This document shows positions 25,301 through 34,986 of a DNA stretch of 64,000 nucleotides, piece after piece. Below the pieces are notes generated by a model. The model made no database searches and was not told where the DNA came from. It was given only the letters and a program-made list of their open reading frames with translations. Positions within the stretch are counted from its first letter, which is position 1. Every line of letters starts with the position of its first letter. The DNA comes from Berberis thunbergii. Lineage: Eukaryota; Streptophyta; Magnoliopsida; Ranunculales; Berberidaceae. The position numbers were made by a program, and so were the translations under genes. Where the stretch lies: positions 62,001-126,000 of the forward strand of contig QNQO01000503.1 of NCBI GenBank assembly GCA_003290165.1, written 5' to 3'.

Positions 25301-27131
25301 TTCATCACTTACCCATTAGAAATGACTTAAGAATTTTATGCAAATCAATTACAAAAGGGAGAACGGATTTAAACATATAGAGATATACAAACAGATAGAT
25401 AACCTCGGGGAAAGAACAAAAAGGCACATAATAGGCTTCTAAGAAAACTAATAAAACCTTAAAAACGAAAATACAAAATAAAGTACTTCTGGGAATAAAA
25501 TTCTCTAAGGACACTCCTTAGAATTGAACTAGAAGCTTTGCTCCTACATCATACTCTGGCTTTAAAAACCTGTCCTCAAGCTTTGTCATAAAGTTTTCAA
25601 TGCTTCAGGATTTGCATTGTTGCTTTAATAGAATGCTCCCAAACCGGTAGGGAGATCAAAAGAGAAACTCTATGGTTATGGGGTAACAACTGGGTATCAT
25701 AAAGGACCTTCTTTTTCATGTTTGTATTTTCTCTTGTGGTAGTTTATTTTCACCTTAGTAAGGTATGTACTCGCTCTATCTGGTGGTGAAGAATATTGAT
25801 TTGATGACAATCATACATAAGCATGTATAATGAGACATGTCTTAATCAGAATGGAAATCTGTGAAGTTATTGCGAGTTCTAGCATTTGCATGACAGGGTA
25901 ATAAAGTTTTTCGGCGTTTCAGAATGCTTCGGTGACCTAGTAAGGTTCTAATAAGCATGAGCAAGATACATGATTTATTAATCAAAGGCGAGTGATAGAG
26001 CCTAAATATCAAAAACCTACTAACTGTATGAGTATCACTGGTGACCCAATGAAATAGTACGCAAATGAAGTGTCACTTGGTGTTTGGAATTATGCAGTTA
26101 AAACAACGTTATAACGCTCTGATATTACGCTTAACGGGGGTGAGCCGTTACGTTATGAGATTATCAAGTTTTTGTATCACGGCTCCGATATAAAGTCATT
26201 ATTGAGATAACTTTTTTTCCAATAACGCCATTTTAACTTTGTATTCCGTCTCCAATCGACAGAGAATCAGACCTCGCCGGTTGACAGAGAAGGGAAGAAG
26301 ACAAAGAGTTGATCACACTCTCTATTGTGAGCTCACTCTAATACGAAGGAAATATTTTTTTATTATGTTTCGATGTTTTTGAATTTAATGTTATGAACAC
26401 GATTTACTTTTTTGTCTCTATAATACATCAATGCTTTGTGGGTATTAAAAATATATTTAATAAAATATTCCATTATATGCCATTATATCACGTTATATCC
26501 CGTTATAACCTATAACGCTCCTAGACCGTTATGGATCTGTTATCCATTTTAACTGCATAGGTTTGGAATGATAATTCTAGAAAAATAAGATGTCTGCTAG
26601 TGGTGTAAGATTACCTTTGGGTTGGTGAGATGAGGATGCACCGTGACTTTTTATCATTTCCTTTTCTTAATTTTCATACTTGTCAATCATTAAAAATTAA
26701 GTCTTTGAACTTCCAATTCAGGATTCTGTTCCAAACACAGAAATTAATGATAGATCTCAGAACCCAGATAAGATATGCCTAGTGTGATCGAGACAAGAGA
26801 CCAACAATCTACAATTTGCTTATTTGGGGGTTTTTTGAAACATTGGTTTTGACTATCCCAACCTGCCCAAATTCACCTTGCTTGAATACACAATTTCAAC
26901 CATGGTTCATCATCGTTGATTGACAGAGATGATGACGAGATCATCCAACAAAAAATCAAGTATCAAGAAGAGAAGTTAAAATCAAGTTCACGAATTGTTT
27001 GATAAAATGACACAATGAAAAATGGGATGGGGTTGAATTGAGTAGCTTACGCGTCGTCTGAAAGTGTTGAAACTGCAGTTGCAGACATAACAACGAGCGG
27101 CTTCTTGGAAGGATGGAGGTTCCAAAGACAT
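13246..27131 (-). CDS. FYVE zinc finger and ankyrin-repeat protein, ten exons, one-base deletion in exon 7
   Basis: Spliced on the minus strand from ATG at 27131-27129 to TAA at 13248-13246. Exons: 27131-27051, 23613-23557, 23483-23419, 21285-21060, 20962-20859, 19572-19497, 19410-19352, 19258-19208, 18993-18915, 13316-13246. All junctions are GT-AG and all phases fit. The expected protein is about 289 residues. Residues 14-68 form a FYVE finger (RRRHHCRCCGR core; ligands C14, C17, C30, C33, C38, H41, C60, C63) that should bind PI3P on endosomes. A linker follows with the cysteine motif CKCGMPLCIC, then ankyrin-like repeats (about 204-289) ending ETPLDCAP. I recall a conserved plant family with this layout (At3g43230-like). 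Exon 7 is 59 nt where 60 are expected, giving a frameshift and an in-frame TGA. The gene is therefore either a recent pseudogene, spliced around the lesion, or affected by an assembly error. Confidence 0.85.
13317..16964. other. Intron 9 of FYVE-ankyrin gene, left part; no clear gene
   Basis: Short open frames only. A stretch near 13820-13960 (ATTCCAAAGAATTGAAATC, preceded by inverted GAATCACA-like motifs) may be an old MITE, and 14030-14160 has repeated GGGTCTG/CAGACCC motifs. A SINE-like piece lies near 15640-15722. Nothing else is recognised. Confidence 0.4.
15640..15722 (-). mobile_element. Possible tRNA-derived SINE head
   Basis: On the minus strand 15715-15690 reads TGTAGCTCAGTTGGTAGAAC, a good match to the D-arm / A-box of a tRNA (TRGYNNAGNGG). 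About 35 bases further is GGAGTTTTCACC, a poor B-box. No anticodon stem-loop of a working tRNA can be built by eye, so a SINE or tRNA fossil is more likely. The 3' limit is unknown. Confidence 0.45.
16973..18052 (-). mobile_element. hAT-like non-autonomous element, family 'CAAGGATGCAC', 1080 bp
   Basis: Left end CAAGGATGCACAGACTC, right end GAGCATCCTG, with a perfect 8-bp duplication ATAAATTG (16965-16972 and 18053-18060). Subterminal regions are rich in CGTGTCC/GGACACG-like motifs. It is the same family as 58240-59683 but in the opposite orientation. It lies in intron 9 of the FYVE-ankyrin gene. No transposase frame is seen. Confidence 0.88.
18061..18914. other. Intron 9 of FYVE-ankyrin gene, right part; nothing recognised
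   Basis: A plus-strand open frame of 86 codons (18268-18525) has no recognised domain and lies antisense within the intron. No repeats stand out. Confidence 0.4.
18915..18993 (-). CDS. FYVE-ankyrin gene, exon 9
   Basis: AAVFNQTEITFVLMDYGAN, then VGCKNQQ: second helix of the repeat and the next loop. Acceptor GGTTTCAG, donor CAAG|GTAACT; ends in phase 1. A 5.6-kb intron follows. Confidence 0.85.
19208..19258 (-). CDS. FYVE-ankyrin gene, exon 8
   Basis: 17 codons, GVDANYCDKQGFSLLHL: the turn and first helix of an ankyrin repeat (the D-x-x-G-x-SLLHL pattern). Acceptor ATCTACAG, donor TTG|GTACTC. Confidence 0.85.
19352..19410 (-). CDS. FYVE-ankyrin gene, exon 7 with one-base deletion
   Basis: Begins GLKEAIK and, after the lesion, resumes in another frame as AAVKKLLSE. 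The expected sequence between these is AAR AAY GGT GAC, but only AAAACAGTGAC is present. The exon is 59 nt instead of 60. Read as is, it meets TGA after RSF. Exons 6 and 8 are both phase 0 here, so skipping exon 7 would keep the frame. Confidence 0.82.
19497..19572 (-). CDS. FYVE-ankyrin gene, exon 6
   Basis: One base plus 25 codons (SFLNSGQTTNGSWQKPTADYE, ending VNGE), leading into the ankyrin part. Acceptor TTTTACAG, donor GAG|GTATAG; ends in phase 0. Confidence 0.82.
20859..20962 (-). CDS. FYVE-ankyrin gene, exon 5
   Basis: 34 codons plus two bases: basic, polar linker (IQTAYVSQSQSKDQRPKK... SASNSKP). Acceptor CGCAACAG, donor CCTAG|GTTTGT, a less usual donor with T at +4. Confidence 0.82.
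21060..21285 (-). CDS. FYVE-ankyrin gene, exon 4
   Basis: 75 codons of acidic, serine-rich linker (LNLNDGEDEDVNVSS) followed by ECKCGMPLCICEAPAPAP. The four-cysteine motif is conserved in the plant family as I recall it; its role is unknown. Acceptor GTTTTTTAG, donor AAG|GTATTC. Confidence 0.88.
22620..23060 (+). mobile_element. LINE remnant (zf-RVT) in intron 3 of FYVE-ankyrin gene
   Basis: 22692-22814 on the plus strand reads HCVLCNNQEETTDSILLNC, then PFAQHVWRAFLDEF, the zinc-binding region that follows LINE reverse transcriptase. About 22880-22950 gives MWIWNRLF and IWKERIRRNF in nearby frames, the usual end of ORF2. It is antisense to the host gene and decayed. Confidence 0.65.
23419..23483 (-). 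CDS. FYVE-ankyrin gene, exon 3
   Basis: ALPQFGIYTNVRVCADCFNN; completes the FYVE finger with the RVCxxC motif. Acceptor GTCTACAG, donor TCTCG|GTAAAC; ends in phase 2. The intron to exon 2 is only 73 nt. Confidence 0.9.
23557..23613 (-). CDS. FYVE-ankyrin gene, exon 2
   Basis: 19 codons, HHCRCCGRTLCHDHSSDQM. This is the basic PI3P-binding motif and zinc ligands of the FYVE finger. Acceptor TTTATGCAG, donor ATG|GTATTT; phase 0 on both sides. Confidence 0.9.
24323..25015. mobile_element. hAT-like non-autonomous element, CTAGGCG family, 693 bp
   Basis: Terminal inverted repeats TAGTGTTCTAAAAATCG / CGATTTTTAGAACACTA. The flanking 8-mers GTTCAACC (24315-24322) and CTTCAACC (25016-25023) differ at one base. 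Both ends are packed with GCCTAGGCG-type palindromic motifs. Long stretches match 1-295. It lies in intron 1 of the FYVE-ankyrin gene. Confidence 0.9.
26091..26559 (+). mobile_element. TIR element, family 'TATGCAGTTAAAAC', copy 1, 469 bp
   Basis: Ends TATGCAGTTAAAAC / TTTTAACTGCATA, flanked by TGTTTGGAAT (26081-26090) and GGTTTGGAAT (26560-26569), a 9-10 bp duplication that suggests a Mutator-like origin. Internally it is full of GTTATAACG-type motifs. It is related in inverted orientation to 41011-41562. Confidence 0.82.
27051..27131 (-). CDS. FYVE-ankyrin gene, exon 1
   Basis: 27 codons starting MSLEPPSFQEAARC. It contains the first zinc pair (CYVC) and ends FRRR at donor CGC|GTAAGC. Family members usually have CDVC, so the tyrosine is a variant between two intact cysteines. 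A CT-rich tract (27132-27150) lies just upstream. Confidence 0.9.
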
Positions 27132-27248
27132 CTCTTCTCTCTCTCTCTCACACAATCTCTGTCACCTCACTCACTGTGATTTTAATTTTGGTTCTCAAAC
27201 GCTACTAATCTAACAATCTCATAAACCGATCAGTCTGAATCTCAACTC

Positions 27249-27279
27249 TCTCTTCTTCTTCTTCTTCTTCTTCTTCTTT
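27249..27279. repeat. (CTT)n microsatellite upstream of FYVE-ankyrin gene
   Basis: About ten CTT units followed by a CT tract. It lies about 120 bp upstream of the minus-strand start codon and reads as a purine GAA tract in the probable 5' leader or core promoter. Confidence 0.85.
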
Positions 27280-27549
27280 TCTCTCTCTCTCTTTTTTATG
27301 AAATTCTCTGATTCTGAGAAAGAGAAGTTGAGGACAGACCATAATGGCCCCTCTATTCTGATCGGAGCATGGGTTGCCGAACCGGCCGAGTCGCCAAAAT
27401 CTGGTCCAATTAAACTCGTGATTATAATAACCTGAGATTTCGTAAGAGCATCCATGGTAAGCAGAGGGTTAGGCAACTAAACGACAATAAACAAATTTGC
27501 ACTCATAAAAGAACTATGGGAGGTTAGGTGTGCAAACACTCGCTTAAAT

Positions 27550-28633
27550 TAGTAGTGGGCATCCCATCTCGCAATCTCGATCCCATCCTGTCTTGATTTT
27601 TTTCAAGTTCTTTTGGGATTAATCAAACTCATCCTGATCTCGTCAGATCCCGATTTAGAATGTGATTGGATCGGAATGGAGATTTTCAATCATGCTCATC
27701 CCGTCCCATCTCGATTTTATTTATTTAATATTTATTATTATTAATTTGAATTAAACTAATCTTCTAAAGGAAAATTTAGAATGTGTTGAAATTAAATCGA
27801 AACATCTATTATTTGAAATTTTACTTGTTTGATTTGGTATTTTTTTGCTTAAGTAGAAACTTTAATTTTAATATTTTAGATCAAATAGAACCCATGAAAA
27901 TATATGTTTTTCACATTTAGATTTGTTATAGGTCAATAATTCTTGTAGAAAATAAAGGCAAATGATGGTTTGGATTAGTTTTACATTATGAGTTATGTAG
28001 TTTAAGAACGCTGCTCATAATTTTATCTTATATGAATGATATTTCAACTCTTGCGAAAATATGCAAGACGAATTTATAGAGGGACCCATTCCATCTCTCG
28101 TCATTCATTTTAACAAACTTTATTATATTCTAAGGTAACCTCCACAAATTTTATCAGTGTTCTAAAAATTGATATAGGCTGGTTTTTGAAAAATAAAAAA
28201 AAAATAGTTTGAAAAAATAAAAAAAATTAAGACTATTTTTTTATACATTTTGCATATGTATCTTGTCATTGAATTAAAAGTAATTTATATGTTATTATGC
28301 TTAACCTTTATAAATTATAAATTATAAAAAATAATAATAAATAAACCGCATAGTCCTCTGGGCGCTAGTCCACTGCTCGTCGTCCTCCTACCGCCTAGCA
28401 TATTTTAGAACACTGAATTTTATATGACATTTAATATTGTTATTATGAAAAATACATCTACATAAGTTTGACATTATTGGCGTTTGAGCAATGTGAGATG
28501 AAATTCTTTAGTTATTTTTCATTTGAAGACTAAATAGTACACATTCATCTCGTCCCTTCCCAAACCCGTTTGGGAAGGGACGAGGTCGGAGTCAGGTTTA
28601 TCTCATCCCGATCTTGTTCAGTGTCAACCCCTA
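27550..28633. mobile_element. hAT-like element, family 'TAGGGGTGGGCA', copy 1, with nested insertion
   Basis: Left TAGTAGTGGGCATCCCATC and right GTCAACCCCTA are diverged versions of the ends of 40116-40669. The flank CTTAAAT is repeated on both sides (27543-27549 and 28634-28640). The element holds a second, complete element at 28155-28415. Confidence 0.8.
28155..28415. mobile_element. Short hAT-like MITE, 261 bp, nested in 27550-28633
   Basis: Ends CAGTGTTCTAAAAATTG / TATTTTAGAACACTG, with a perfect 8-bp duplication AATTTTAT (28147-28154 and 28416-28423). The ends are those of the CTAGGCG family. The core is AT-rich and without coding capacity. Confidence 0.9.
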
Positions 28634-28651
28634 CTTAAATAGGATTTTTTT

Positions 28652-31211
28652 TAGTTAATTACATTTTAACCCTCATTAATTTAGGCAAAACTTTACTTGG
28701 GTGCCATTAATTCTTTTTATTCCATCTAATGTTCATTTTGAGTGTTGACTGTTAAGTCAATGGGTTTGACTACCGAAAATCATTAGATGTTATGAAATTC
28801 CTGAAATACACTCACGTGTCAAGCACGCGATCGTACCAAACATGAATTGCTAGAATATTGTGGGTGCCAAACCACAAAATTTGGCTTTTAAGCTACATCT
28901 CTCTTCCTCCTTCATCACTCTATATGTTTCGCAACCATTGGCCGCTCCATTCATATTCCCCCTATCTCTGTTTGTGCATCTCTTTACAATATACTACCCC
29001 ATTTTAGTGCATATGTTATGCTCTTAACCTTCAACAATATGTCAACATCATCTCTAAAAATTACAGCGCCTTCAGGTCTTAGTATTTTGTCCATCTCCAA
29101 CAATATATCCACCATTACACACCTAAAACATAAACATGATTATCAAAACCGATAAACAACATTAGCTTTAACAATCAGGTTTGCCGGAGTCTCTTTGGTA
29201 GGACTATAACTGTCCTTATAGAGCGTAAACACTGAATCTGCATATATAAAGTCATAAGTCATAGGGTGAGTAGACATTGTTACACACTTGCAATTAAACA
29301 ATTATATTCAAGTGCAATTCAAAGTTTAAGTTTCAAATTACATTTTTAAGACTTCAAATTGAATATTCAACTTACCAGTTTTGATATGTTCCTATTAAAC
29401 CACGCTCAAATATGACTCCCAAAGTGTTGATTTTTGCTTATGTGGGAACAATATTCATTACTCATACAGGATCACCGATAATAACAACTACAAATCATCC
29501 CAATTGTGCATTCATGTCCAAAATGTTACGGTACATCCCACTCTTGCCTAGCTAACTATTTATGACATTGTAATGTGCCATTATCTTATTCCAAAGCTCA
29601 ATATTCTGTTTGAATTCCTCTTCGGTAATTCCTTCAACACTTCCACTTAAAATCATGGGTGGGCTTGTAGTTAGTCTTTCAGGCTAATTTGCCAATTGTC
29701 CTCCAAATATATCTTTAATGTTCAATGCTTCAAGCATAGGAGTTAGGCAAGTATCCAAATTAGTATACCTGAAGATAATAATTTCAAAGGCAAGTTATGA
29801 AGCAAATATACAACTATTTCAACTGAAAAAATAATTTTTACCAACATTTCAAGAAACGTACCATGCCCTAACAGAATCTTGTGTTTGGCCGAATGGCGGG
29901 TTTTTAATGACCCTTTCGATTGATTTTACAATGAATACGATTAGTAAGTTTTTGCCAAATTCCAATATCATTCTTTTATACCAGTTTCTTCCAACATAGT
30001 CTTTTCACTACTGATTCAATCCTCATTTGTTCAAAATTAAGATCTTTTAGTTCTGGTCCACTCTCTATAACGCGCTTTCCAGTTAATGGGAGGTCCAGAC
30101 AAAATCCAATATCCACCAAGATGTAAAATTCGATCAACTTCAATGAGGTATATCCACCAAGATGTAAAATTCGATCAACTTCAATGAGGTATTGCCCATG
30201 TGTTTCACATAACCAAATTCATATTGTTCATTTTCAATTAAACAAGACTTAATCAAGTTTAGTTTTCCTTCTGCCCAACTTCCTGAAAACAACTTATTTC
30301 CTTGCTTAGCTACCCTCGAATGGTTTGGTTTTGGATCAAATTTTGACATGTCAGTTACCATATTGTCCTCATGGAATCAGACACCGTGAACAATGAGCCA
30401 TGTCGAAAGCTCTAGAAAGGTAAGGAAGCCTATTGGAAGCTATAACTTCTATCAATGTAGGTACGCCTCTTTTGATAGTGAATTGCACCTGTGCTTATGA
30501 CTGTCCACGGGTGCAAACTGCAAACGACATTCCTAAGATGTTCCTCGATAGCAGGTAAGCTCCCCAACTGACAGCCTACCACATTACACCATAATAAATC
30601 AAAACGCGATCATTCGAACATATTACATTTTCTCACAGGGACAAACAGTTGAGAATTGGACCAACTCAATACCAAAATTTTCAAAGAATCTACCATTTAA
30701 GACATTACTTGAAAAAAAATATAACTAATCTCTTCCCATATAATTCAGATCTCTTTATTCCAAAAGTAAGATAACTACTTCAATTCCAATAAAAAAATTC
30801 CTTCCACAACACAATTGTTAGTAAAAATAAAACAAACACTTATAAATGAAACACCATTGCTGAAATCATGCCATTGTTGTATTGAGATGTTGTAAAACAA
30901 AAACACGGAAATGGGGAAAATGAAGGGGCAGTTGACTATTGTGAACATAAAGATATGGGGGAAGAAGATAGACATATTAGAAGCCAAATTTTACGTTTGA
31001 CACCCACTATATTCTAGCAGTTCCTGTTTGGTACCCATCACATGCTTGGCACGTGAGGGTATTTTAGGAATTTCAAAAGATATACCCATAGTCAAACCCA
31101 TTGACTTAACAATCAACACTTAAAATGGGTGTTCGATGGAATAAAATGAATTAATTGCACCCAAGCATGGTTTCACCTAAATTAATGGGGGACTAAAAGG
31201 TAATAACCCGA
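28652..31211. mobile_element. DNA element with long (about 260 bp) terminal inverted repeats, Mutator-like
   Basis: 28652-28915 and 30965-31211 are inverted copies with roughly 80-85 percent identity by eye; shared phrases include CATTAATTTAGG, TTAAGTCAATGGGTTTGACTA and CTAGAATAT. Long inverted ends are typical of MULEs. A clean 9-bp duplication is not visible. The interior, read on the minus strand, has only broken frames (longest 30361-30143) and no recognised transposase, so it is non-autonomous or decayed. It also holds a 41-bp tandem duplication. Confidence 0.75.
30109..30192. repeat. 41-bp perfect tandem duplication
   Basis: 30109-30149 is repeated exactly at 30150-30190 (starting ATATCCACCAAGATG). 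It lies inside the long-TIR element and looks recent because both copies are identical. Confidence 0.92.
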
Positions 31212-31499
31212 ATTGTTACAATTCCCTCCCTCCGACACACACAATGCCCACGCCTATTTTTTACATATCATTTTTCCTTTTGGCTAATCATGCAAATAAC
31301 AATGTTATCCTTTGTCTACTTTGCCCCACTTTTCATCCACCACCACTTAATTGGACCCGCGATCAATACTATCGCTACATCAACCTCCATGACCAACAAG
31401 AAAATAATAGCCTTAAAACCAGACATTTTGTTTCTTCACCTTTATCGAAAGATGGTTCTCATTTTTACTTGTTCTACAAACTTTTGGAAGCCCTAACAA

Positions 31500-31535
<36 letters not shown>

Positions 31536-33602
31536 TAATTAGTGTTCAATAAATTTCTAATAAAATATGTTATTGTGTGTTTGATTTCACACGAAGTTCA
31601 AGTCTACAACTACAATCTCCCTTCAAAATACAAACAATATCAAATATTGAATTTAAGAAATTGACCCCTTCTATCTTGAACTTAATAAAACTAGCTAGAT
31701 TGATGTACAATTCTAATTTTTTGATTTACACTTCTAATTTTGAAAGGTTTTGGACTAACTGGGAAAGAAATAGCCAATTCAGTTTTTATTCTTCCTTTGC
31801 ATATTTGAAGAAAACAGTGATAGTCAATCTACAAAGCTTTCCATTTTTTCACGAAGACTGTGGGGTCTCAAGCAAAGCTGTTAAAAATTAAAATTCTCCC
31901 ATTCTAACACATATAGTTGCTTATAGTATAATCCTTGGATATTATAAAATCCAATGGCTTGTGGTTGATGAAATAATTAAAGGCAGTATACAAGAGATTA
32001 TCTCCTACCTTGAAAGATCAAATTTCACACCCTTTCTCCCCCATTATTTCATATCTTTTTCTTAATGCAATCCCCCCCAAGAATATTTTCCTTTGAAACA
32101 AGCACAACCTTGAAGAAATGAAATTAGCCAAAAAATATTTTCTAAACAATGACTTGCAGCATAGTACAAATATGATCCTAATAATGGCAACAAAATAAAA
32201 AAATAAAATAGAAATTAAAATAACTATACTCAAGCCACTGCAGTGACCAACTTCAACAAACTGCTAAAAAGATTGGATGTTTGATGGAAGGGAGTTTTTT
32301 AGAGCATCTGCAGTAGTTTGTTGTTGTCAGTGAATCACAAACCAAAAAATTAAGGGTTTAAATGCAAGAATATCGTCTATGCGACAAGAAGTTGTTGCAT
32401 TTGAAGATGAATTGCGTGAGAGACAACAAAAGTTTGAAAGCAAAATTACACGGGAACATAGTGAGCGAGTAGAAAAATATACAACTACTAAGTGAGCCCG
32501 ACTAGACGTATTGGTAGAATATAATGCCAACATGTAAATAATTTGAAGGCCATTGAAGATTTAGTTGATGGTGCTATAACACAAATTCGATATTGAAATA
32601 GAAATATTTTTTCTAGATCAAATTGTGGCATGCTTATTCTCGTATGTCAAACGAATGACTATTACAGTCTTGGTTTGGAAACACCCATCAAATTGTGTCT
32701 TCGCGACGGAAAACGTCCCACCGAACTAGATTCTTTCATGTTATTTCCTTATTTTTCTTCCCTTTTTATTTTTAATTTTTTACCAATGCAAAATTCTAGT
32801 ACGATGAGTGTGGTGAAAAAAAAACGAGGGATATAGTTGATTAAAAGAAAGAATAAAGGGTTTGTAGAAAGATAAAATGAGATACTCAAATAAAAGTAGG
32901 AGCATTGGAAGAGGAAGAGAATAGAAGATAAAATAATAATGTTAAGCAAGCCCACAAAACGGAATATAACATGGGAGAGACGCATGCTGACACTTATTGA
33001 GTTGGCGGTTGGCACAAAAATGCCACACTCGCTAACACTCGTTTGGCGTGACAATGGGAGTTGTACATGTTGACTTTGGTTCACTTCAGCACCACAGTCA
33101 AAACTTGTTTCTAAGAATTGCTATTTCAGTTGGTACTAATTATTCTAACTGCTAACAAATATTCACACGATCATTTCAATACCAACCAACCCGTGAATCT
33201 ATCTGTCTATGTGTACAAGAATTTTAACAAAACATCTGACAACTTACAAAATAAACAATTTTTTTTTTTACCAATGTTGATCACAACAACTTGCATAATA
33301 AGAGACAAACTTTAATTATGCTCGATGTAAACAACTTGCCGAAATTTTTTCTTCTTCTGGTAACCATTACTATTATTGGAAAGTTGGAAAATTGAAGGAC
33401 TTGTTGTGTTGCATGATTTTGTGATTTTCAATTTATGGACTTTATAAGAAGAGGATTTCTTCATGTCCAATAGTAAAGGCTTATGTTATTGAGATCCCAC
33501 ATAAGGTTGTTTTCATAACTATGTCTATGTGCAAAGCTTCGTCTTCATCCAAATCAATCAAGACCATCTATCTACTCTTGTCATATGCAAGATAATATCA
33601 AA
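31212..33602. other. Intergenic stretch upstream of UBP26; no recognised gene
   Basis: Contains an (AAT)n microsatellite at 31501-31535 and only short open frames. A plus-strand frame near 32380-32492 reads like a short charged helix (FEDELRERQQKFESK), then stops; it could be a transposon-gene relic. No promoter or gene is assigned. Confidence 0.4.
31501..31535. repeat. (AAT)n microsatellite
   Basis: About eleven ATA/AAT units in a row, uninterrupted. Confidence 0.9.
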
Positions 33603-33753
33603 CATTTTGAAGCGAAGGCGTTATTTATTTTGGAGTTTGGGTGGATAAAAGTCGCCAATAAACGATCTGGGGAGACAAGCATTTTGAAGCGAAGGCGTTA
33701 TTTATTTTGGAGTTTGGGTGGATAAAAGTCGCCAATAAACGATCTGGGGAGAC
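33603..33753. repeat. 74-bp perfect tandem duplication upstream of UBP26
   Basis: The block starting CATTTTGAAGCGAAGGCG at 33603 recurs at 33680 and runs to GATCTGGGGAGAC in both copies: 74 identical bases with a 3-bp spacer (period 77). It ends about 95 bp before the TATA-like box, so it probably sits in the proximal promoter. Confidence 0.92.
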
Positions 33754-33847
33754 TAATTTCAGTATTATTCGTGTGGGGGTTTTTTATTATTGTTTTTGGA
33801 GAAAAGGGGGAAAAATCAGCGTGACCAACTCGCCTAAAAATCGGTGG

Positions 33848-33855
33848 TTTATAAA
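33848..33855 (+). promoter_or_regulatory. TATA-like box of UBP26
   Basis: TTTATAAA followed about 30 bp later by a GC-richer leader (GCAGGGCAGCCCAGCACAG) and then by the first untranslated exon. The placement fits a start near 33880, but the start site itself is inferred. Confidence 0.5.
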
Positions 33856-33879
33856 CGAAAAAAAGTGCAGGGCAGCCCA

Positions 33880-34142
33880 GCACAGCCGAGCCCTAATTGA
33901 TCGCGATCGCTCTGCCCCCTTGCAATTGCGAACCCAAAAGCCACCCAGAACGAAGAGAAGAGGACCGAAGAGGGAGAGAGATATTGCTGCTTCTGCTGTT
34001 CGTACGTCGTCTTGTTATGTTGCTGAATTGCTCCTGCTGTTCAACTCAAGTGCTGAAGCTGCTTCATAATCAACCTTCCTTCTTCTTGTGGTGTGTTGCT
34101 ACTATTGTTTGCTTTCGCTTGCATCACCCTTCAGCCGAGGAG
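33880..34142 (+). other. UBP26 probable 5' untranslated exon
   Basis: GC-rich compared with its surroundings, ending CCGAGGAG|GTACCT. The likely partner acceptor is at 34861-34862 (CTCTTTACAG), giving a 720-nt leader intron. A start codon at 34017 opens an upstream ORF. The 5' limit is inferred from the TATA-like box. Confidence 0.55.
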
Positions 34143-34955
34143 GTACCTATGATATTTCGGGATTTTTTTATTTATTAATTTCAAGATAACGGCAACTCCT
34201 CCTACTTGAATTGTCTACCAATGTCGTTTGATGATGGAGTTTAATACATTCTTTTCTTTTGAGTGCTGGGATTATTAAGTAAAATACATTAAAAGTTTTT
34301 CTTAAAAAAAGACCTAGTTCAAGCAAAGCAGTATAATTTGATTAGGCCAAACTCATTTTACTTGCTTATTCGTCAATGTAGCAAGGAATCAATGTTTATG
34401 GCATGTCAAGCTTAAATTGGAGAGAGTTGGGAACTCATTCACACCTGTTTTGAAACAACTCACTGTAAAAAGAATTTCAATCTTCAGTGTCCAAATAAGA
34501 TATGAAAACACTTAATATAGGATCAATTTTTTTTTTTTTTAAATTTCCATAGAGGGTTCTTGGTTTTATATCGTCTGGTAAGAATGTAATGAAAGAATCT
34601 TCATTAAAATCAAGGCCTCAATATGGCATGCTCGCTGCACAATCTCACGGGGTTCTTAAGAATGTTTCCTTCGATAGATTTATGATTGGGTGAATGATAT
34701 TGTAACAATTTAAAGGTTTATGTTTGGGTGGAGTCATATTGTTATAATTTAAAGGTTTATGTTTGGGTGGAGTGATATTGTTACAGTTTAAAGGTTTATG
34801 TCAATGCTCGAATTCATAACTTTACTAATTTTTTTTTGTTTTTCATTTATATCTCTTTACAGGATCGAGGGAAAGATATCTGTTTGAGTTCCAGACTGTT
34901 GGCAGAAAAGCTTTACTCTGTAAGAATATCAACCGTATGGATCCTTTTGATATGA
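34017..34955 (+). promoter_or_regulatory. Upstream ORF of 72 codons across the leader intron
   Basis: ATG at 34017 begins MLLNCSCCSTQVLKLLHNQ and gives 42 codons to the predicted donor at 34142. If joined to 34863, 30 more codons follow in frame, ending at TGA 34953-34955. It would hinder scanning to the main start. It depends on the splice prediction; no conservation can be judged here. Confidence 0.4.
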
Positions 34956-34960
34956 GTTGA
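34937..34960 (+). promoter_or_regulatory. Short upstream ORF (7 codons)
   Basis: ATG at 34937, encoding MDPFDMS, TGA at 34958-34960, 72 nt before the main start. It overlaps the end of the longer upstream ORF in another frame. Confidence 0.5.
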
Positions 34961-34986
34961 ACCTTGAATCTAACTGTAACTCAAAA

